Notes under the pieces: generated by a model | The model's input: the letters and a program-made list of their open reading frames with translations, nothing else | What the model was told of the DNA's origin: nothing | The model's database searches: none | From: Ochromonas danica | Lineage: Eukaryota; Sar; Chrysophyceae; Chromulinales; Chromulinaceae | Reading direction: 5' to 3' | NCBI GenBank assembly: GCA_015146655.1 | Contig: VKHL01000141.1 | Span: 1-64,000 of the forward strand | Length of the DNA stretch: 64,000 nucleotides | Made by a program: the position numbers and the translations under genes | Shown: piece after piece, positions 58,567 through 64,000 of the stretch | Numbering within the stretch: position 1 is the first letter of the stretch | How the letters are laid out: each line of letters begins with the position of its first letter

Positions 58567-59913
58567 ATGAAGTCTATTCTACTTTTGTTATGCATTTTCC
58601 AGTTTTTCTTATTAACAAGTCTATATGCTTATTTACCATTACAATCCTTACCAAGCAATAGAATCATTTTATCTAATACAGGATCTATTAGAAGAGTTTC
58701 CAATAACATCATAATGGGGAAGAAGAAGTCATTGTTATTAGGTGGTGGTACTACTACTGCAGGAGTAGAAGATGATCGACCTATTGCAGAGTTGTCAACT
58801 TCAAAGAGTAGTGCCTCTTCTTCTTCCCCTTTGTATAATATCAAGAAGAACTTGAAGATTCTCTATAAGTTCAGTCGTCCACACACAATCAAGGTTAGTC
58901 CCTCCCTCCCTCCCTCACACTCTCTTCGTTGACTGCTAAGCTAACAACTGCAATGCTGCTGACAATGCATGGGGTGATTATCTAGGGAACCATTCTGGCC
59001 TCCTCTATGGGTCTGACAAGAGCATTGATGGAACATCCTCGAAGTCTCAATCTACAACTTGTACCTCGTGCTATAATTGGATTAATTGCATTACTTTGTG
59101 GTAATGCCTATATTGTTGGTATTAATCAAATCTATGATGTCAAGATTGATGAGGTAATGATATACTTCTCTCTCTAGTAGCATAGCACAGTGTAATGATC
59201 ATCTGGTGTGTGTGTGTGTGTGTGTGTGTGTTGGTCAGATCAACAAACCTTTCCTACCCATCGCTGCTAAAGTCCTCAGTGAGCAACGAGCATGGGTTCT
59301 TGTCTTAACCAGTCTTTTCTCTGGTATTTCCATTGTTCGTTCACAATTCTCTCCTGTTATCTTTCGTCTCTATCTGCTGGGAGTTTTGCTTGGAACTGTT
59401 TACTCCGTCCCACCTGTGCAATTAAAACGTTTCCCACTCTGTGCTGGGAGTATCATTGCCATTGTTCGTGGCTTCTTATTGAATTTTGGTGTCTACTATG
59501 CAGTACGAGAAGCATTACAAATCCCTTTCCAATGGAATCCTGTGGTGGTCTTCATTGCCAGCTTCATGACAATCTTTGCCTCCACCATTGCCATCACCAA
59601 AGACCTTCCAGATGTTGAAGGTGACAAGAAGTATCAGATATCAACCTTTGCTTCAAAATATGGAGTACAAGCCATAGCTAAAGCTGCTTGCTCTGTGCTG
59701 GGGTGTGCGTATCTTGGAGCAATAGGTCTGCCTTATCTCTTCCCCACCAATTTCCGCTTGTTGCCCATGTTGTTAGGCCATCTTGGTGGATTGGTCTATT
59801 TGGTCTATCTCTATAAGCAATTAAATGCGAATGATGCGAGTAGTGTCAAGGCCTTCTACAAGCGCATCTGGAACCTCTTCTATTTCGAATATCTACTCTA
59901 TCCTTTCATATGA
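58567..59913 (+). CDS. HST: Homogentisate solanesyltransferase (UbiA family, plastoquinone synthesis)
   Basis: Condenses homogentisate with a long prenyl diphosphate, with decarboxylation, toward plastoquinone. Three exons (58567-58893, 58986-59153, 59239-59913) give 389 residues. A signal-like N-terminus ([21 protein letters not shown]) precedes a Ser/Thr-rich transit-like region. The catalytic parts are [30 protein letters not shown] (first Asp-rich motif) and [19 protein letters not shown] (second Asp-rich motif). [31 protein letters not shown] and [15 protein letters not shown] match plant HST better than the tocopherol phytyltransferases. A further in-frame ATG at 58534 would hide the signal, so I prefer 58567. 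This is the clearest sign of a plastid in the window. Confidence 0.92.
59202..59231. repeat. (TG)n microsatellite in an intron
   Basis: About fifteen TG dinucleotides in the second intron of the solanesyltransferase gene, ending just before the acceptor TTGGTCAG. Confidence 0.92.
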
Positions 59914-59994
59914 AAGACTTGCTCCTCATCCCATCCAACTACTCATTGTTGTAAGTTAAAAGATGATTCAATGAATACACATGAGATCTAGATC

Positions 59995-61494
59995 TTATTT
60001 AAAGTACTCAGGGTCTTCTGGTAGTTCGATCGAAGTCCAATCCTCTTCCTCTAAGAGAATGCGTTCTGATGGTACGTATCCTTTGCTACTTGTTGTAGCA
60101 GCAGCTATTACAGGTGTGCCTCCTTCTACAGTCACCGTGGAACCACCACCACCAAATCGCCCTTCCACCTCTGTACTAATCGTCAACAGGCCTGATTCAG
60201 GATTAATAAGATGGCCGAGCATATCAGAAGGCATGCCTGGTTGTATGTTGCCACTAGCAATCGCCTTGACTAATGTCATCATATCCTCAGGCAAAGGAGC
60301 CTGTAATACCATTTCTTCTCCTGTAAATGGATGAGAAAACTTTGTCTCATAGGCATGTAGAAGAGGTCTTCGGATTTGATGACTTTTCAAATATCGTCTA
60401 TTCCACTGTCCTTGTCCGTAAGTCTCATCGCCTAAAATGGGAGTGCGACTGGATTTGAGATGAACTCGAATTTGATGAGTTCGACCTGTTTCAATTCTTA
60501 CCAAAACAACACTTAACTTGCCATCAAAACAGATGGTTCTCGTGTGAGTAATAGCAGGTTTGCCTGGTGGGCCATCGTAAATACACATAATCTGACGGTT
60601 CTTGAAACTTCGTCCAATTGGATCAGCAATCGTTAATTCACCAGGATGGCCTATACAGATAGCTAGATAGGTTTTACTTACTTCTCGTTGAGCAAATAAC
60701 TTGGATAGTTTTTCAACAGCAATGGGATGTTTGCCAGCGAGTAATAGACCTGTCGTGCCTTTGTCTAAACGATGAACAATACCAGGTCTTAATGAGAGAG
60801 GTGTAGCCTTGGCTGCTTCGGGAGTCTCTGGCAGATCAAAGGCTAACCCCTCTTCGTTTGTATCAATATCAATATCAATATCGCCATCATCAACCTCATT
60901 CACAGCAGCAGAAGGTGCAGCTGTCTGCTGGAGAAGTGCTTGTGCTGCCTGCTCACCAATATGATGTAATAATGCATTAACAAATGTACCATTAGGTGAA
61001 CCAACAGCAGGATGAACTACCATTCCATTTGGTTTATTCACTGCTATAATATCACGATCCTCATAGAGAATGTTTAAAGGGATATATTCAGGTGCTACAG
61101 AGGTAGTAGCTGTCTCTTCCATATTAAAGACAATTCGATCACCTTTCTTTACTTTATAACTCTTATTTTGTATCTTCTCATTGACATAAACATGACTTTC
61201 ATCACATAATGTTCCAAAAAAGCTTCTAGATCGATCAGGGAAAGTGTTAGCAAGGTAACTATCCAATCGTGTCTTACTATCAACTTCTGTCACAATATTC
61301 TCTATTTGTTGACCTAACGACAGCAGACTACGTGATAGAGATAATGATCGAACATTGCGAAATGCATGAATATAACTAGAAGCTGGTATTAGCAATGCAA
61401 CAATCAATGGTCGCAACATCATCATCATCATCAGTCTGCTGCTGGTCATGCCTTGAGGAGCTTGTATGGATTCCATGGAATCCATCCACGCCAT
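59995..61494 (-). CDS. RluD-type rRNA pseudouridine synthase with S4 domain
   Basis: Isomerises uridine to pseudouridine in RNA. The 499-residue single-exon protein has an N-terminal extension with a Met tract and a hydrophobic stretch (LRPLIVALLIPASSYIHAF), probably an organelle leader. An S4 RNA-binding domain (~85-145, TRLDSYLANTFPDRSRSF) is followed by the RluA/RluD catalytic domain: LYEDRDIIAVNKPNGMVVHP, GIVHRLDKGTTGLLL with the catalytic Asp, KTYLAICIGHP, ETGRTHQIRVHL and LLHAYETKFSHPFTGE. A ~50-residue acidic insert (DDGDIDIDIDTNEEG) interrupts the catalytic domain. The C-terminal 90 residues are Gly/Thr-rich and unassigned. Confidence 0.92.
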   Translation of the reverse strand: MAWMDSMESIQAPQGMTSSRLMMMMMLRPLIVALLIPASSYIHAFRNVRSLSLSRSLLSLGQQIENIVTEVDSKTRLDSYLANTFPDRSRSFFGTLCDESHVYVNEKIQNKSYKVKKGDRIVFNMEETATTSVAPEYIPLNILYEDRDIIAVNKPNGMVVHPAVGSPNGTFVNALLHHIGEQAAQALLQQTAAPSAAVNEVDDGDIDIDIDTNEEGLAFDLPETPEAAKATPLSLRPGIVHRLDKGTTGLLLAGKHPIAVEKLSKLFAQREVSKTYLAICIGHPGELTIADPIGRSFKNRQIMCIYDGPPGKPAITHTRTICFDGKLSVVLVRIETGRTHQIRVHLKSSRTPILGDETYGQGQWNRRYLKSHQIRRPLLHAYETKFSHPFTGEEMVLQAPLPEDMMTLVKAIASGNIQPGMPSDMLGHLINPESGLLTISTEVEGRFGGGGSTVTVEGGTPVIAAATTSSKGYVPSERILLEEEDWTSIELPEDPEYFK

Positions 61495-61549
61495 TGGACC
61501 TCAATTCTGATTATAATTCGTGTCGAAGTCGAGAAGTCTCTGATAAAAG
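61495..61549. promoter_or_regulatory. Bidirectional promoter region, RluD-type gene / TAP46
   Basis: Only 55 bases separate divergent start codons. No recognised motif. Confidence 0.5.
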
Positions 61550-62927
61550 ATGGAAGAAGGGCAACCATCCTTATTTGAGCAATTTCGAGAGGTCTTTTCT
61601 GTTATGAACAAAGGAAAGTATGAGAGCTTAGATGAGTTAGAACAATATGATCTCTTAGAGAAGATTGAAAATTGTCAAGCAGCAGTTGGAAAAGATGCAC
61701 TTTTCTCAAAGAATGAAAACCTCGAAGATATCTCCACTGAGAACCTTAAGGTTAGTTAGTTAGTTTGTTAGTTAGTTATTACCTGACTTTCCTTTTTCTC
61801 ATTTGTTCATAATGCTTATTGAACATGCTTGTATTGATATGATATGTTGGTTTTTGTTGTTATTGTTATTCGTTTGTTGGGATGGGATGGGATGGGATGG
61901 GGTTCATCTGATAATGGAATGTTGACCGATCAGTATTTGTTTCTTACCTTTTATCGGGCTAAAGTCTTTGAGTCTATTCGTGATATTGACAATCGAAAAG
62001 TGAATCTTCTCAATGCGAAAGAGTCACTCACACAGTATTTGGAGATCTGCCAAGCCTATCGTATCCTTCACCCTTCAGATGTCAAGAAATGGGAGAAGGT
62101 ATGTTCATGTAACCAATGAGCTGATCCATATCCACTTCTCATGCCCTGCTGTCTAACTTTTTAGGCCCCCATGACGGCAGAGGATCGTCGAATGGCGAAG
62201 ATCGAAAAGTTCAAACGTGAGAAGGCCATGAAACAACGCATTGCCGAGTTAGAACGTTTGCTAATATTGAATGAAAGTGGAGATAGTATTGATTATGAGG
62301 AAGAACAAAGAGAAGTCTATCTCTTGATGATGAAATCTTATGCAGGCGAGAGTTTGGATAACTTGGAGATGTTAGAAGAAGAGATCAAGATGTTGGAGAT
62401 CAGAGAAGAACAACTCAAGTTAGAAGAAAGTCGAACAGGAAAGCAAAAGCAAGATGGTACAAAGAAAGAGGATGAGGGATGGAGGAGTACACAGTACCCT
62501 ACACTCGATCCCAATCGCCCAGGTATTAGTGTAACCAAGACCGTTAAAGTTGGTGATCAAATTCTCATGAGGTAGAGATTGACTACTTGCTGTTCATGTT
62601 TGCTGAACATTGCTATGAATGTCTCATGGTGTATGATGTCATGTTTTGCATAGTCGAGAGACTGTCAAGGTTTTTGGAACACATATTGCTCCTCCCACCA
62701 TGTCTGTGGAGGAATTTGGTGACTTGCAAGTGCAAGAGCTTCAAGAACGTGCTCAGCGAGAAGCAGAAGCACCCAAAGGACCTCGTAGATACAAGCAACT
62801 CTTGGAGGAAGGTGAAGAAGACGATGCTGACCTTGTTGATAAAGCGACTGAAGAAGATCGACGATGGGATGATTGGAAAGACAACAATCCTCGTGGATGG
62901 GGAAACAAGATGGGCAAACGCTTTTGA
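61550..62927 (+). CDS. TAP46: TAP42/TAP46/IGBP1 regulatory subunit of PP2A-type phosphatases
   Basis: Binds and stabilises catalytic subunits of PP2A-like phosphatases and links them to TOR signalling. Four exons (61550-61750, 61934-62098, 62165-62571, 62654-62927) give 348 residues. The helical N-terminal domain (SLFEQFREVFSVMNK, and ESLTQYLEICQAYRIL) is followed by RRMAKIEKFKREKAMKQRI, the phosphatase-binding region. The C-terminus has MSVEEFGDLQVQEL and the family's hallmark EDRRWDDWKDNNPRGWGNK. Intron 1 contains a GGATG run. Length and architecture are typical. Confidence 0.95.
61879..61902. repeat. (GGGAT)n-like short tandem repeat in an intron
   Basis: About four GGGATG-type units inside TAP46 intron 1. 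Too short and internal to be telomeric. Confidence 0.7.
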
Positions 62928-63032
62928 TGAAATGAATCAACAAGGAGCTTTCAGCCTGTTTTGTATATAGCATTTTCTTAATTAATAGCAACTTTCAAAC
63001 ATATTGCTTGCCTTCGTTGAGTTTTCCAGCAA

Positions 63033-64000
63033 TCAACGAAATAGAGGTTGTTGGCAAAGAACACAATTCGACTTGCCAGAAGACTTGAACCATGTGAAGA
63101 GACATGATGGATGGAACTTATGAGAGCAAGTAGGACATTTGAAAGAAGGTAACTTGAGAGTCTTGTTGTGCAAGGTACAATAGCAAATGGGGCAAGGCTC
63201 TACTCCATGGAGTTCCTGCTCGATGTTGTTCTTCCAGACCAATGCAGCCTCTACCACAGATTGATCCTGTAAGGACAACACTTGAATCATTTGAAGCACC
63301 CATCGTCTCCATCGACCATCAGAGACACCAATACGAGTGGAGCACTGCACATCAACATTCTTCAAAGGATAGTTTGCAGGGATTCTTATGGTAACACCAA
63401 TTTTAGTCTCATCATGCAGAAATTCTGCTTGAATCTCTCCAGTTTGAATATTCCCTTGAACTTGGAAGGTTTCTTCATCCCATCTCTTTTGTTCTTTACT
63501 AACTTGGATTAGATAGACTTCTCTACGAATAATAGATGCTCTCACTTTCTCTTCAATAAACTTGGAAAGCTTTTGTTTTAATTGACGAGGGCAATATTCA
63601 TTCCAATAGTATCGGAAAAGTGAAGGTAAGACACAAATACTACGATAAATTGCATAGATTGCTAACTGTTGCAATGACCTAGAAGGAAGGTGGAAATAGC
63701 TTGTATTTGACTTGTTATTATGATGAGAATGATGCAAAAAGGCAGTCCGTTGGAAAAGTCCAGATATCTCATTCGTTTTCAAAAGATCTCCTCCAATATG
63801 AACAAGACACTGTTGAGCATTGACAAACAGTCCAGAATGCTTAAGGAAATTTGCACAACGAATTCGAATTTGACTGCTTTGGTTACTATCTTGACCATTA
63901 CCTTCCCTAGCAGCATCAATTGTCTGTAACAGAAGTAGCCAGACAAAGATAGAGCCGATAGCATCTTGTCGACTCCATCGTCGCCAAAATTCATTTTGTT
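63033..64000 (-). CDS. LTN1: Listerin E3 ubiquitin ligase, C-terminal part (runs off window)
   Basis: Listerin is the RING E3 of the ribosome quality-control complex that ubiquitinates nascent chains on stalled 60S subunits. The frame is open from the window edge to the stop at 63033, giving about 322 residues of the C-terminus. The RWD-like region (GVTIRIPANYPLKNVDVQCS) and RWRRWVLQMIQVLSLQDQSV lead to ALVWKNNIEQELHGVEPCPI. The RING follows: CPIC, CPTCSHKFHPSCLFTWFKSS and CVLC. These blocks match the Listerin C-terminus closely. The remaining ~1400 or more residues expected for the family lie beyond the window. No intron is seen here. Confidence 0.93.
   Translation of the reverse strand, partial: QNEFWRRWSRQDAIGSIFVWLLLLQTIDAAREGNGQDSNQSSQIRIRCANFLKHSGLFVNAQQCLVHIGGDLLKTNEISGLFQRTAFLHHSHHNNKSNTSYFHLPSRSLQQLAIYAIYRSICVLPSLFRYYWNEYCPRQLKQKLSKFIEEKVRASIIRREVYLIQVSKEQKRWDEETFQVQGNIQTGEIQAEFLHDETKIGVTIRIPANYPLKNVDVQCSTRIGVSDGRWRRWVLQMIQVLSLQDQSVVEAALVWKNNIEQELHGVEPCPICYCTLHNKTLKLPSFKCPTCSHKFHPSCLFTWFKSSGKSNCVLCQQPLFR

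Noticed and set aside
61879-61902. Telomere-like GGGATG repeat
   Set aside because: Only about four units, inside an intron of TAP46.

Overview
This is nuclear DNA of a eukaryotic, plastid-bearing protist, most likely a stramenopile alga. About half of the genes contain short GT-AG introns (roughly 55-140 nt). The plastid is indicated by a homogentisate solanesyltransferase (plastoquinone pathway), an ISE2-like DExH RNA helicase with an N-terminal signal-like segment, and two ferredoxin-like proteins with hydrophobic leaders. The stramenopile assignment is weaker: it rests on the voltage-sensor/nucleotide-cyclase fusion, the hybrid histidine kinase and signal-peptide-first leaders on likely plastid proteins. 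Exon models were built by hand from reading frame and splice-site phase, and nearly all of them sum to an exact multiple of three.

Region 1 (1-5530): a tandemly duplicated amino-acid-permease locus (one permease inside the window, plus the 3' flank of an off-window copy), a broken hAT transposon, and a two-exon APC11 gene.

Region 2 (6194-22428), the most unusual part: a 12.4-kb hybrid PKS-NRPS gene of about 4083 residues, with order GNAT-ACP-KS-AT-ACP-C-A-T-Cy-A-T-TE. Both adenylation domains carry the cysteine-type pocket code and share an apparently identical 1379-bp core. The second condensation domain is of the heterocyclization type but has an altered catalytic motif. A membrane-anchored sulfotransferase is divergently transcribed from it. 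A decayed fragment of a second PKS and a secreted prolyl-4-hydroxylase-type dioxygenase follow.

Region 3 (22961-47142): a voltage-sensor/nucleotide-cyclase fusion, a degenerate small-GTPase-like protein, a methyltransferase-GNAT fusion with a hAT element (clean 8-bp target duplication) just upstream, a two-RRM protein, a START-domain protein, a membrane hybrid histidine kinase, PIG-P, and an ABC1/UbiB kinase whose catalytic HGDPHP motif is encoded partly by a 12-nt microexon.

Region 4 (47183-64000): a head-to-head inverted pair of near-identical [2Fe-2S] ferredoxin-like genes, the ISE2-like helicase, WDR54 and WDR5 genes sharing a 58-bp promoter region, RPF1, a GLG1-repeat secreted protein, homogentisate solanesyltransferase, an RluD-type pseudouridine synthase, TAP46/IGBP1, and the C-terminus of Listerin running off the window. 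Most of this part is compact housekeeping DNA. The 11-mer GTTAACTTAAG recurs in several intergenic gaps far more often than chance predicts.
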